A stretch of DNA of 53,647 bases from Acidimicrobiia bacterium (GCA_016650365.1 JAENVV010000161.1:1-53647); one strand, 5' to 3'. Shown: positions 41,912-50,564, counted from the stretch's first letter. The notes: generated by a model from the sequence alone, not told the origin. Program-made: numbers and translations.

Positions 41912-42409
41912 ATGACTCGAATAGTGGTCGGGGTCGACGGCTCGCCCAACTCGCGACGGGCGCTGCGCCGGGCAGTGGAAGAAGCCGAGTTGCGAGGTGG
42001 GTCGGTTGATGCCATCTACGTCTACCCACCAGCTCAGCGGAGCTGGTCCGATGACTTGATCGGGTTGGCGGTAGGGGCGGCTTCGGCCATCGGCAGCGTT
42101 ACTGACGACGGCCCGGCCCACCATCCACCCAGCAGGGAACAAGAGGCTCATGACCTGGCCGAATCCCAGCTTGAAAAATTCGTCACCGAGGCCCTCGGAG
42201 AGACGCCTGCCCAGGAGCCGCATTTGATGGCGATTACTGCCGGCCATCCGGCCGAGGCTCTCATCGAACAGTCGCGAACGGCCGATATGCTCGTGATCGG
42301 TACACGAGGTCGCGGCGGCTTTGGTGGAATGCTTCTCGGCTCGGTGGCCCACCAATGTATCCAGGGAAGTCATTGCCCGGTCCTTATCCTGCCACCGGAA
42401 ACAACCTGA
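41912..42409 (+). CDS. universal stress protein (UspA family)
   Basis: A 165-residue single Usp domain. It starts MTRIVVGVDGSPNSRRALR, and the ATP-binding signature is GTRGRGGFGGMLLGSVAHQ (G-x2-G-x9-G-S type), ending CPVLILPP. ATP binding is therefore predicted. A GGAG ribosome site lies just ahead of ATG 41912. Position among catabolic and transport genes suggests expression with the island, but Usp proteins are found in many contexts. Its stop is nine bases from the convergent permease stop. Confidence 0.9.
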   Translation: MTRIVVGVDGSPNSRRALRRAVEEAELRGGSVDAIYVYPPAQRSWSDDLIGLAVGAASAIGSVTDDGPAHHPPSREQEAHDLAESQLEKFVTEALGETPAQEPHLMAITAGHPAEALIEQSRTADMLVIGTRGRGGFGGMLLGSVAHQCIQGSHCPVLILPPETT

Positions 42410-42418
42410 CCGCAGCAC

Positions 42419-43315
42419 CTATTTGGACGATCCTGCCGTAAGCCCCGACACCACATATCTCTCAAGCCGGGTGTAGACGAGGATAAACGGCAACACCGTA
42501 ATGATGGCGAAGGCCGCCTCGGCTGGGAAGTTCGAAATCCCTTCGCTCTGACCCATTTTGAACAACGCGAACGGCAGGGTTCTGGTGGTGGGATTGGTGG
42601 TGAGCACGAGCACCAGGGTGAACTCGTTCCAGGCCTCCCGGAACGCCAGCACGGCAATGGTGATTAGGGCCGGAGCAGCCAACGGCATAACAATGTAACG
42701 CAGGCGATCCCACAAGTTGGCGCCATCGACATCGGCAGCTTCCTCTATCTCGCGAGGGATCTGTTGGAAGAACCCGACCATGAGCCAGACCGCCAGAGGG
42801 ACCAGTGTTCCGGTATAGACAATGATCAAGGTAATCCTCTTGTCCAGCATGTTGGTCGCCACAGCCAACCGGTAGATCGGAACCAGGATGCCGATACTCG
42901 GGACCAGCCGGGGTAGAAGCGTGAAGAGCAGCAAGAGGTGCCGGCCGCGAAACTTGAACCTGGCGAATGCGTAGGCAGCCGGAAGCCCGATGACGATCGT
43001 CAGAAGTGCCGTCCCGAACCCAACCACCACGCTATTCACGAATGCATTCAGGAAGTTCGGATCCGTGAAGACCTCTTTGTAGGCATCGAGGGTGGGCTGT
43101 TGAGGAACCAGCCCGAGGTTGGCGAACGTCTCGATCTTGGTCTTGATCGAAACGGACAGTGTCACGAGGAACGGAATGAACGTCCAGACCGCCAGCATGA
43201 ACAACGGCAGGCCGACCAACAATCGATGCCCGAACTTGGCGAGTTTCGATCGCGGTTTGCCGGCCATGTGGCCGCGGTTACCGATTTTGGTTGCGTCAAT
43301 CAATTGCTCAGCCAT
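42419..43315 (-). CDS. ABC importer permease, MalG/carbohydrate type
   Basis: A 298-residue inner-membrane permease with about six helices. The EAA loop that contacts the ATPase is EEAADVDGANLWDRLRYIVM. The N-terminal region has FIPFLVTLSVSIKT, usual for MalG/UgpE-type proteins. Its start shares one base with the stop of the partner permease (TGATG at 43313-43317). The substrate is probably a sugar or polyol derivative, given the family and surrounding enzymes. No ATPase gene of this importer is in the window. Confidence 0.9.
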   Translation of the reverse strand: MAEQLIDATKIGNRGHMAGKPRSKLAKFGHRLLVGLPLFMLAVWTFIPFLVTLSVSIKTKIETFANLGLVPQQPTLDAYKEVFTDPNFLNAFVNSVVVGFGTALLTIVIGLPAAYAFARFKFRGRHLLLLFTLLPRLVPSIGILVPIYRLAVATNMLDKRITLIIVYTGTLVPLAVWLMVGFFQQIPREIEEAADVDGANLWDRLRYIVMPLAAPALITIAVLAFREAWNEFTLVLVLTTNPTTRTLPFALFKMGQSEGISNFPAEAAFAIITVLPFILVYTRLERYVVSGLTAGSSK

Positions 43316-44244
43316 CAGGCATCGATCTCGTAGCGGCGGGCAACCCTCACGTAACCCAACGTGAGCACGGCGTTCAGAATCAGGATGAAGGTGGCGATCG
43401 CCAACGCCTCATTGAACTTCAATGCCCGGAAGGCGACGTTGTACATCTCCATCGCCAGGGTCGTCGTCGACCCAATCGGGCCACCGCCCGTTAGCGCGAG
43501 CACTACCCCGAGTCCGGTAAGAGTCGAGTAACTGAGCCAAACAGTCGAGATGACGAGCTGTGGGGCGAGCAATGGAATTGTGAGGTAACGAGCCCGTTGC
43601 CAGGCCGAGGCACCATCGACAAGGGCGGCGTCGAGGTAGGACGTGTCGATCGTCATCAGACCGCCCAAGAGAAGCAGGATCGTCAACGGAATGTCGGTCC
43701 ACACCTGTGTAAAGATCACCACAGTCATCGCCCACGTCGTCGAGGAGAGCCAGGCAGGTCCGTCGATGCCGACCGTTCCAAGAACACTGTTGATCAAGCC
43801 AAGATCGGAGTTGAACAGAAGACGGAACATGACGGCGGCGGCCACATTCGAGATCAGATACGGAGCCAGGGTGGCCGCCCGCATCCACCGAAGGCGCCCG
43901 ATAGAACGGTAGAGGGCAAATGAAAACAACAACCCGAGGGTAGTGCCAACGACAAGACATCCACCTACGAAGAACCCGGTGCGGTACAAGGCGCTCCAGA
44001 AATCAGGGTCGCTAAACATGTCGGAATAGTTGAGGCCACCGACGAATTCCTCGGGAAGACCCAGTTCAGGAGCTCGGTACAGACTCTGCCAGATACCGTA
44101 GAGCACCGGAAATGCCAGAACCGCGCTGACGACAAATATGGCCGGAAACGAAAAGAGATATGGCGTTGCCCGGCCTTGACCGATCTGAGCGCCGTTTCGT
44201 TCGCGAGCCTTTGGCTGCTTCTTCTGTTCTTGTGTGGCGGTCAT
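43315..44244 (-). CDS. ABC importer permease, MalF/carbohydrate type
   Basis: A 309-residue permease with about six helices. Family features are PYLFSFPAIFVVSAVLAFPV, the LLFNSDLGLINSVLG loop, and the EAA loop DAALVDGASAWQRARYLTIP. The N-terminal tail is charged (EQKKQPKARERNG). It pairs with the MalG-type permease in one transcription unit after the binding-protein gene. A strong hairpin lies upstream, between it and the binding-protein gene. Confidence 0.9.
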   Translation of the reverse strand: MTATQEQKKQPKARERNGAQIGQGRATPYLFSFPAIFVVSAVLAFPVLYGIWQSLYRAPELGLPEEFVGGLNYSDMFSDPDFWSALYRTGFFVGGCLVVGTTLGLLFSFALYRSIGRLRWMRAATLAPYLISNVAAAVMFRLLFNSDLGLINSVLGTVGIDGPAWLSSTTWAMTVVIFTQVWTDIPLTILLLLGGLMTIDTSYLDAALVDGASAWQRARYLTIPLLAPQLVISTVWLSYSTLTGLGVVLALTGGGPIGSTTTLAMEMYNVAFRALKFNEALAIATFILILNAVLTLGYVRVARRYEIDA

Positions 44245-44310
44245 CTACCCGTCCCGGCGTTTACGTTCGCTTTGCCCGACGCCACGCCGAAGACGCCCGC
44301 CGGTTCGATA

Positions 44311-44356
44311 GCCCGGGCATGCCGCGTCCACTGAGGTGGAAACGGCGTGCCCGGGC
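44311..44356. other. strong intergenic hairpin between binding-protein and permease genes
   Basis: The outer arms (44311-44324 GCCCGGGCATGCCG and 44343-44356) pair over 14 positions with one wobble. An inner stem TCCAC/GTGGA closes a four-base loop. It has no T-tract. In sugar ABC operons such a hairpin after the binding-protein gene protects or partly terminates the message, so that more binding protein than permease is made. Role here is inferred from position. Confidence 0.6.
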
Positions 44357-44378
44357 ATCGGTTCATTCGTTGAATTGC

Positions 44379-45683
44379 TTACAGGTCATCAAGTAGTGGC
44401 TGATACTGGTCGGCTAGTTCTTGAGCCGTCTTGTCGGTTCCCACAACGATCTCACCAAACAGCTGCTCGAGCACGAGCTCTACCTCGCCACCGTTGAGAC
44501 CGGAGGGCACCGAGTCACTTCCCGAGTATGCGGCTCTCAGGCCCTCGTTGAAGAACGGCCAGATGTCATCCAACCGTGGATCGGCGAGCGCAACGCTGTT
44601 ACGCATCGGCACCGAGCCGTTGGCAGCTGCATCCACGAGCTGATCCACCGTTCCCACCCATTCGATGGCCTGCATCGCTTCGTGCGGATACGGGGTCGAA
44701 GAGGTGATTGCCCAGGAGCGGGCATTCGAGATCTGGTTGCCGCTACCTGAGGTTGGCGATGGAATGACGTTCCATTCAGTGCCGAGATTGAACCCTTCCA
44801 GTTCGTTGAACTCACCAGCGACGGTGAACCCGTCAAGAATGAACGCCGCACGCTGGCCGGCAAAGGCGCCGCGGGCTTCGTCCTCACCCCAGGAGATCGC
44901 CTGCGGTGGTAACAAGCCCTCGTCGGAAGCCTGCAACCACCAGTTCAAAACGTACAGACCACCTTCGGATTGCAAGTCAGGTACGGCACCGTCAAACGGT
45001 GCGCCGGCCGCGCTAAAGAGGGTCTTCAGCGTGGTGATGCCGGTACCCGGCTTGGCTTGGACCGTCAACGGAATGATCTCAGGGTCAGATGCCTTCACGG
45101 CGCGCATGGCGTCAAGGAAGCCATCGAGTGACGTGATACCCGCACAGTCGACTGAGGCCGCCTCACACGCTGCGAGGTTGTAGTAGATGACATCAAAGTT
45201 GGCAGTCAACGACACCCCGTAGATCCCGTCGCCGAACTTGTTCTCGTCCCAGGCGATGGGGAGAATCTGGTTGTAGGCATCGGGATCTTCTTGCTCCCAC
45301 AGATTCTTCTGCTCCGTCATGTCAAGCAGCAGACCAGCGTTCTGGTACGCCTCAATGAGGAACGTGTCGTCCTGGATGACATCAGGGAGCCGCTGTCCGG
45401 CGTCTTGCATACGCTGGAGTTGCTGCAAAATATCGTCGTTCGATTCCGTCTGCACGGTCACTTTGATGTTCGGATGCTCTGCCATGAACCCGGCCCACAT
45501 ATCTGGTGGTCGGTAGTAATCGCGGGAGACCCAAATGAGCAGATCGATTTGTTCGTCGCCTCCGCTGGTACCTCCCGTTGCCGCCGTAGTATCCGACGAT
45601 GACCCGCCGCAAGCGGCGATCACCATCGATAGGACTGCGAACAACGCCACAATCCGTGTCCATTTTCCAGTAGAACGAGTCAT
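44379..45683 (-). CDS. extracellular solute-binding lipoprotein (family 1) of the ABC importer
   Basis: A 434-residue binding protein. The signal and lipobox are AVLSMVIAACGGSS (lipidated Cys about 25). The mature part has the family's early segment LIWVSRDYYRPPDMWAGFMA, then NIKVTVQTESNDDILQQLQ, and the late segment SWAITSSTPYPHEAMQAIEW. It would capture a carbohydrate-like ligand outside the membrane. I chose ATG 45683 because it starts the signal peptide; an open frame to 45716 adds an acidic tail. It is the first gene of the importer operon. A shared-motif operator lies about 231 bases upstream. Confidence 0.9.
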   Translation of the reverse strand: MTRSTGKWTRIVALFAVLSMVIAACGGSSSDTTAATGGTSGGDEQIDLLIWVSRDYYRPPDMWAGFMAEHPNIKVTVQTESNDDILQQLQRMQDAGQRLPDVIQDDTFLIEAYQNAGLLLDMTEQKNLWEQEDPDAYNQILPIAWDENKFGDGIYGVSLTANFDVIYYNLAACEAASVDCAGITSLDGFLDAMRAVKASDPEIIPLTVQAKPGTGITTLKTLFSAAGAPFDGAVPDLQSEGGLYVLNWWLQASDEGLLPPQAISWGEDEARGAFAGQRAAFILDGFTVAGEFNELEGFNLGTEWNVIPSPTSGSGNQISNARSWAITSSTPYPHEAMQAIEWVGTVDQLVDAAANGSVPMRNSVALADPRLDDIWPFFNEGLRAAYSGSDSVPSGLNGGEVELVLEQLFGEIVVGTDKTAQELADQYQPLLDDL

Positions 45684-46065
45684 TCGCTCAGTTTCCCTTT
45701 CATCAGCGTCCGCCAAGGTCAGCCGGACTCCGGATCTTGCTCACGTGACGTAACTATCTCGCCGACGTCTGAACTCTCGCTTGATGTTGAAACGTACTCC
45801 GACGACAAGCGAGAGCGTGGAATGGATGGCACTTTCCTCGTGGTTCGACGACCACCCGTTCCCTCCTCCGGCCTACCGGCGCGTTACGAGACCCAAATCA
45901 TCGAGGCCCCGAATATCGTGCATCATATACGATACGAGACGGGAAGGGGCTGGAAATCCGAATAGTTGTCAACGCTTCCTCAGAAGCATTGACGGCCTCC
46001 CGAACACCGAGCACCGCTGCGACGTGTTGCTCTGCAGATGCCAGCTCATGGGAGACGGCACCGGA
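45684..46065. other. 382-base gap: promoter region of the importer operon
   Basis: No gene is supported here. It holds the palindromic site at 45914-45929 and probably the promoter for the binding-protein gene. I see no tRNA or long repeat. Confidence 0.5.
45914..45929 (-). promoter_or_regulatory. palindromic candidate operator, shared motif
   Basis: On the minus strand the site reads TATATGATGCACGATA. It matches 15 of 16 bases of the site at 49395-49410, which lies before another operon of the island. The core TATnATGCAnnATA is near-symmetric, as expected for a dimeric repressor or activator. It is upstream of the ABC importer operon. Confidence 0.6.
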
Positions 46066-47100
46066 TCAATCTTCGCTCATCAACATCTTGAGCCGATCGA
46101 GATTGTCAGGGCTCATCTCGAGTTGCCCACGGTCAATCTGGCCGTAGATCTCGAAGACCGCCGAGTTGGCGGGGGTTCGAACATTAACCTCGGCACCCTT
46201 CTTGACGATGAGACCTGTGATGAACTCATACTCGCTGCGTCGCCCCTTCCGCTGATCTTGCACGACGGCGGTTACGGCGTCTTCGCCAACATGGGCATTG
46301 AGCGTGTCCATTGCCTTGAGGAGTACTTCGTCGGTTCCGCCACTGAACTCTTCAGCGCTCAAACCAAACACAGGCTCAAGCCGATATCCGAGGGCTTTTC
46401 CGACCGCAACGGACTCTTTCCCCAAACTCACCGAGATCTCGCGCATACCTGGCAGCCGGGCGGCCTCCGCGTTGCGGAGTCCAAACAATCCAAACGGCCC
46501 CATGACCATGGTGTTGGCGACCAACTTGGTCCACTTCGAGCCGTAAATGTTCGTCGACACTTCCGTTCTGGCAACCGCCGACAGGAGATCGGCCAACATT
46601 TCGGCCCGGGCCGTAACGGAGCCGTCCAGTTCGCCAACGGTTAGCCAGGTCCCCGAACGCGAGGTGTTGCGGGTCACGATGCCCGGTTCATAGATGTCAC
46701 CCGACAACTCGATGGCACATCCGATAGTCCGATCACGACCAACGATCTCAGCATGCGCATCATCGTTCATCGAGTTCTGGATGCCGACCAGTACGCCGTC
46801 TTTCGCAAGATACGGTTCAATCAACTGCGCGGCCCATTTGGTGTCGTACGACTTCACGCAAATGATCGCAAGATCAAACATCGGTTTAATGGAAGCCAGA
46901 TCACAGATGTGATTGGCATTCACAGAAACATGCAGGGCGAGGTCTGGCATGTTGATACGGAGGCCGTCTAACCGCATCTTCTCAACATGCGCGGGCCACT
47001 GGTCAATGATGGTTACATCGTGGCCTGCGTCGGTGAGATCGGCGGCAACACTCGAACCGATCGCGCCGGTTCCGACGACAACAATCTTTCTGAAAGCCAT
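46066..47100 (-). CDS. ketopantoate-reductase-like (PanE/ApbA family) oxidoreductase
   Basis: A 344-residue NADPH-dependent enzyme. It has the nucleotide motif VVVGTGAIGSSVAADL (7-22), the ICVKSYDTK segment (Lys near the cofactor), and the catalytic-Lys region YGSKWTKLVANTMVM. The C-terminal helical domain includes QDQRKGRRSEYEFITG, characteristic of the family (R-x-x-E-x-D/E-x-x-x-G). It sits in an operon with an enolase-superfamily enzyme and a Gfo/Idh dehydrogenase, not with pantothenate genes. It therefore probably reduces another 2-oxo acid of the pathway. ATG 47100 lies five bases after the preceding stop. Confidence 0.84.
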   Translation of the reverse strand: MAFRKIVVVGTGAIGSSVAADLTDAGHDVTIIDQWPAHVEKMRLDGLRINMPDLALHVSVNANHICDLASIKPMFDLAIICVKSYDTKWAAQLIEPYLAKDGVLVGIQNSMNDDAHAEIVGRDRTIGCAIELSGDIYEPGIVTRNTSRSGTWLTVGELDGSVTARAEMLADLLSAVARTEVSTNIYGSKWTKLVANTMVMGPFGLFGLRNAEAARLPGMREISVSLGKESVAVGKALGYRLEPVFGLSAEEFSGGTDEVLLKAMDTLNAHVGEDAVTAVVQDQRKGRRSEYEFITGLIVKKGAEVNVRTPANSAVFEIYGQIDRGQLEMSPDNLDRLKMLMSED

Positions 47101-47105
47101 CCGGT

Positions 47106-48203
47106 TCAGCCTTGGTCGATCGGCACGGACTCGCCCGTGGCCAGGGACTGCTCGATAGCCGACGTCACGGCGACCACCCGGCGAGCCTCCTGAACCGTGG
47201 TGAGATAACAATCGGATCCGCTCGCCAGATAGTCGATCCATGACCTGGTTTCGTTGGCCAATCGACCGAACATGGTGTCGCCGACCCATTCACCCGTGGT
47301 CCGGCTGCCGAGGAACGCGAAGTTCAACTCCTGATTCGTTGCGTACGAGTTTCGATAACCGCGCTCTGAAAACAACATCTGATCGCGATGGTCGTCGTCA
47401 ATGAGAAGGGCCCCTTCGGTGCCGAAGACCTCAAAGCGAATGCTCTGTCCGGTCGTAGGAAACCCCATCGGCAACATATAACAGACGCCGATATCGACCA
47501 CCGTTCCGTTGCTGAAACGGATCATCGCCCAGGCCACGTCATCGACATCAAATCCGTGTTCCCGAAAGACGGTGCCATGGCCGCGGGCCACTACTTCGAC
47601 CGGCACCTGCGGGGCGAGATACCAGCACGCCACATCCACCAGATAGGTAGCGATGTCGACGACCGGAGTGGCAACCGCCGAACGGTTCAGGATGGCCAGA
47701 CCCTGGGCGCGGGAACTGTAAACCCGCCCGGTGAGACCAACCACATCGCCGATCATCCCGGAGGCGACATTGTCCCAGCCAACTGAATACTTCTGCAGGT
47801 ATCGCATCGAGTAACCGACCCGAACATCCACGTCGGCTGCCTCGGCCGCAGCAACAATCTGGTCGGCATCTTCAAGTGTCAGGGCGAGCGGCTTCTCGAT
47901 GAGTACCGGTTTTCCAGAAGCGATTGCCGCCAGAGCGGGTCCGGTGTGATTGGGCTCTGAGGTGGAGATGACAATGGCGTCAACCCGCTCGTCTGAAGCC
48001 AGCTCCTCGACCGTCTCTGCTACCAGATCGGCATCAAGATCCTCTCCGACGCCGACGGCCCTACCGTGATCTGCGTCCATCAACGCCAGAAAGTCAACCG
48101 ACGGGTGCTGAGCGGCCAGCCGGGCTCGTTGGAGCCCGATCTTTCCGGTACCTACAACACCAATTCCGATATCGCGCCTATTCCGGGCCACGAGCCCTCC
48201 CAT
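47106..48203 (-). CDS. Gfo/Idh/MocA-family oxidoreductase, paralogue of 35586-36662
   Basis: A 365-residue dehydrogenase with IGVVGTGKIGLQRARLAAQH at the N-terminus, LIEKPLALTLEDADQIV as the cofactor/catalytic segment, and ATPVVDIATYLVDVACWYL in the substrate domain. The C-terminal ANETRSWIDYLASGSDC also lines up with the enzyme at 35586-36662. The middle gene of the operon enolase, Gfo/Idh, KPR, it is separated from both by five or six bases. It probably oxidises the sugar or polyol at the head of the pathway or its isomer. Confidence 0.88.
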   Translation of the reverse strand: MGGLVARNRRDIGIGVVGTGKIGLQRARLAAQHPSVDFLALMDADHGRAVGVGEDLDADLVAETVEELASDERVDAIVISTSEPNHTGPALAAIASGKPVLIEKPLALTLEDADQIVAAAEAADVDVRVGYSMRYLQKYSVGWDNVASGMIGDVVGLTGRVYSSRAQGLAILNRSAVATPVVDIATYLVDVACWYLAPQVPVEVVARGHGTVFREHGFDVDDVAWAMIRFSNGTVVDIGVCYMLPMGFPTTGQSIRFEVFGTEGALLIDDDHRDQMLFSERGYRNSYATNQELNFAFLGSRTTGEWVGDTMFGRLANETRSWIDYLASGSDCYLTTVQEARRVVAVTSAIEQSLATGESVPIDQG

Positions 48204-48209
48204 TCTCCA

Positions 48210-49319
48210 TCACGCCGAGACCTGCTCGCTCCACTTCACGTACCGCTTTACGACGGCCTCATCAACCTCGACACCCAGGCCGTCACCCTCGGGGACCCGC
48301 AATTCCCCGTTCGCCACCCCGACCGGGTTGAACACCAGATCATCAACCAGTTTGTGATTGCTCAGTCCGATTCCCCCACTCATCTCTGGTAACGCGGTGC
48401 CGATGTGAAGCATGGCCGATCCCCCGATACTCGACGTCGCCGACTTGCCGGCCACATTCACGCCCAATCGCAACAATCGAGCCAGATAGGCCGCCGACAT
48501 GAATCCCGTGATCCCACCCATCTTGATGGTCTTCATGCTCACTCCGGCCACGCCAACTTCCGCGTGGGCGATCAGGTCGGCAGGTTCATTGAACGACTCG
48601 TCGGTGTAGATCGGTACCGGACTGCGTTCGGCGACCGACCTCAACCGGCTCAAACTCCCCGGGGCAATCGGCTGCTCACAGAACGCCAGGTCGACGTCAG
48701 CAACCGCCTCCAGGAACCGTAACGCCTCGGCCGGCGACCAGGCACCGTTGGCGTCGATGGCAAAAGGAACATCGGGACCGATCGCCGCCCGAATCTCTCG
48801 GAGGGCAGCTTGTTCAAAGGCTGGTTCGGCGACTGACACTTTTGCCTTGAATGCCTGGACCCCGCGCTGTTGCCACTCGCCGGCTTTCTCCGCATCGCTC
48901 GGGTCGGCATTGACGCCAAGTGAGGCAGGAAGCGTGTCCCGGGCCCGCCCTCCGATGAGTTGGAAGACCGGCACACCAAGATGTTTGCCGGCGATGTCGT
49001 AGATAGCCATGTCGATGGCGCAAACCGCGCTCTGATTGTTGGCCATGGCTCCTGAGATCCGGGTATGGATTGCCGACACCGACTGCGGATCTTGCCCGAT
49101 GACAAGGTCGGCCAGATAGGCGATGGAAGCCGCAATCCGGGCACCTGTGTCGCCGGTTAGGAGTGGCGCTGAGGCCGCTTCTCCCCATCCCACCAGGCCT
49201 GTGTCAGTTTCGATTCTGACGAGTGCATTATCGGCATCGTGCTGGACACGGCCCGCTTTGCGAAACGGAGACGTCATCGGAATGGTGACGTGCATGGCCT
49301 CCACTTTGGTGATCTTCAA
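48210..49319 (-). CDS. enolase-superfamily enzyme, muconate-lactonising-type subgroup
   Basis: A 369-residue enzyme of the muconate cycloisomerase/dipeptide epimerase/o-succinylbenzoate synthase subgroup. Residues visible are Lys158 and Lys160 in FKAKVS, metal ligands Asp189 in AIDANG, Glu215 in FCEQP and Asp240 in YTDES, and the second Lys pair in MKTIKMGGI (263, 266). I place the start at TTG 49319, because an AGGAGA ribosome site is seven bases upstream and the family begins with KI-x-KVEA. An ATG at 49295 is the alternative. It is the first gene of the operon, and a shared-motif operator lies about 75 bases upstream. Confidence 0.86.
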   Translation of the reverse strand: MKITKVEAMHVTIPMTSPFRKAGRVQHDADNALVRIETDTGLVGWGEAASAPLLTGDTGARIAASIAYLADLVIGQDPQSVSAIHTRISGAMANNQSAVCAIDMAIYDIAGKHLGVPVFQLIGGRARDTLPASLGVNADPSDAEKAGEWQQRGVQAFKAKVSVAEPAFEQAALREIRAAIGPDVPFAIDANGAWSPAEALRFLEAVADVDLAFCEQPIAPGSLSRLRSVAERSPVPIYTDESFNEPADLIAHAEVGVAGVSMKTIKMGGITGFMSAAYLARLLRLGVNVAGKSATSSIGGSAMLHIGTALPEMSGGIGLSNHKLVDDLVFNPVGVANGELRVPEGDGLGVEVDEAVVKRYVKWSEQVSA

Positions 49320-49394
49320 AGGTCTCTCCTCGTACCCAGGGTGTACCCACATCGGGACCCAGTCGGCTTCGGCACCCGCCAGGCGGCACCATAA

Positions 49395-49410
49395 TATATG
49401 ATGCATGATA
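49395..49410 (+). promoter_or_regulatory. palindromic candidate operator, shared motif
   Basis: TATATGATGCATGATA lies between the minus-strand enolase-Gfo/Idh-KPR operon (start 49319) and the plus-strand Gfo/Idh gene (start 49569). It is symmetric around ATGCAT apart from one G-G pair. It is almost identical to the site at 45914-45929. It could control both directions. Confidence 0.6.
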
Positions 49411-49568
49411 CGAGGCGGATGGCCGGCGTGTCGGCAACAACACGCTGAAATCTGATCAGACAGACAGAACCGGACCAGCCTGATCGCCTCCCGTCGCCCG
49501 AACGTGGCGGGCGGAAACGCCTGGTGGACGATCGGAGCGATCCCCACCAACCGACCGAATGGAGCATG

Positions 49569-50564
49569 ATGGAATCGTTGAGAGTGGCCTCAGTTGGACT
49601 CGGTTGGTGGGGCGCCACGCTCGCCGAAAAGGCGACCAAGGCCGGTATCAGTCTTGTCGGTTGCTATGCCAGAACGCCGGAGAGCCGGGACGAATTTGCC
49701 GCCGCTCATGGCGGCCGACCCGCCGCAACACTCGATGAACTTCTATCGGACCCCGATGTCGAAGCGGTCATGATCGCTACTCCTCACTCCACCCATGCCG
49801 ACCTGGTTGCAGAAGTAGCCGCCGCAGGCAAACACGTATTCGTGGACAAACCATTCACGCTGAAAGTCGCCGAGGCCAAGCGAGCGATCCGCGCCGCCGA
49901 GCAGGCGGGGGTCGTGCTTCAGGTTGGGCACAACCGACGTCGCCAACCAGCCACCCGGAGGCTAAAGGAGATGGTGGATGCGGGGACACTCGGCATGATC
50001 CACTACGCCGAAGCCAACCTTTCGTACCCTAAGGGACTCACACCGCGGAGCGGGTGGCGGGGCGATCCGGCCGAGAGTCCAGCTGGCGGCATGGCCGGGC
50101 TGGGAGTCCACATGGCTGACAATCTCATCTATTTGCTCGGGCGGCCGGCCAGAGTGGCAGCCTTCAGCAAGCAGATCATCGCAGTTCGCCACCTCGACGA
50201 CGTCACAACCGCAAACGTTGAATTCGAGAGCGGACCGCTGGCGTTCCTTGGATCAGCCATGGTCATCCCCGACATTGCTCGCACCGCGGTATGGGGCACC
50301 GAAGCTGCTGCCTGGAACGAGAACGATGGCGAAGAGTTCTACTTTCAGCCGGTCGGTGAAAAAGTCCGAGAACAACAACCTGTCGCAAACCTTGATACCG
50401 TCGCTGACGAACTCGAAGAATTTGCCCGCAACATTCGCACCGGTAGCCGGCCCGAGACGGGTGGTCCAGAGGCGCTCGAAGTCGTCGCCCTGTTCGAAGG
50501 CATCGTCGAAAGCGCCGCGACCGGGCGGGTGGTGGATCTCGACGAAGTCCGCGCCAGAGAGTAG
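49569..50564 (+). CDS. Gfo/Idh/MocA-family oxidoreductase
   Basis: A 331-residue NAD(P)-dependent dehydrogenase. The Rossmann motif is VASVGLGWWGATLAEKA (5-21). The cofactor/catalytic segment is VFVDKPFTLKVAEAKRAI, and the substrate-domain motif is AGGMAGLGVHMADNLIYLL. It is more like the 32644-33669 enzyme than the 35586/47106 pair. A second ATG three bases upstream (49566) is possible; GGAG at 49561 fits the later start better. It is monocistronic, transcribed away from the enolase operon. Confidence 0.86.
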   Translation: MESLRVASVGLGWWGATLAEKATKAGISLVGCYARTPESRDEFAAAHGGRPAATLDELLSDPDVEAVMIATPHSTHADLVAEVAAAGKHVFVDKPFTLKVAEAKRAIRAAEQAGVVLQVGHNRRRQPATRRLKEMVDAGTLGMIHYAEANLSYPKGLTPRSGWRGDPAESPAGGMAGLGVHMADNLIYLLGRPARVAAFSKQIIAVRHLDDVTTANVEFESGPLAFLGSAMVIPDIARTAVWGTEAAAWNENDGEEFYFQPVGEKVREQQPVANLDTVADELEEFARNIRTGSRPETGGPEALEVVALFEGIVESAATGRVVDLDEVRARE

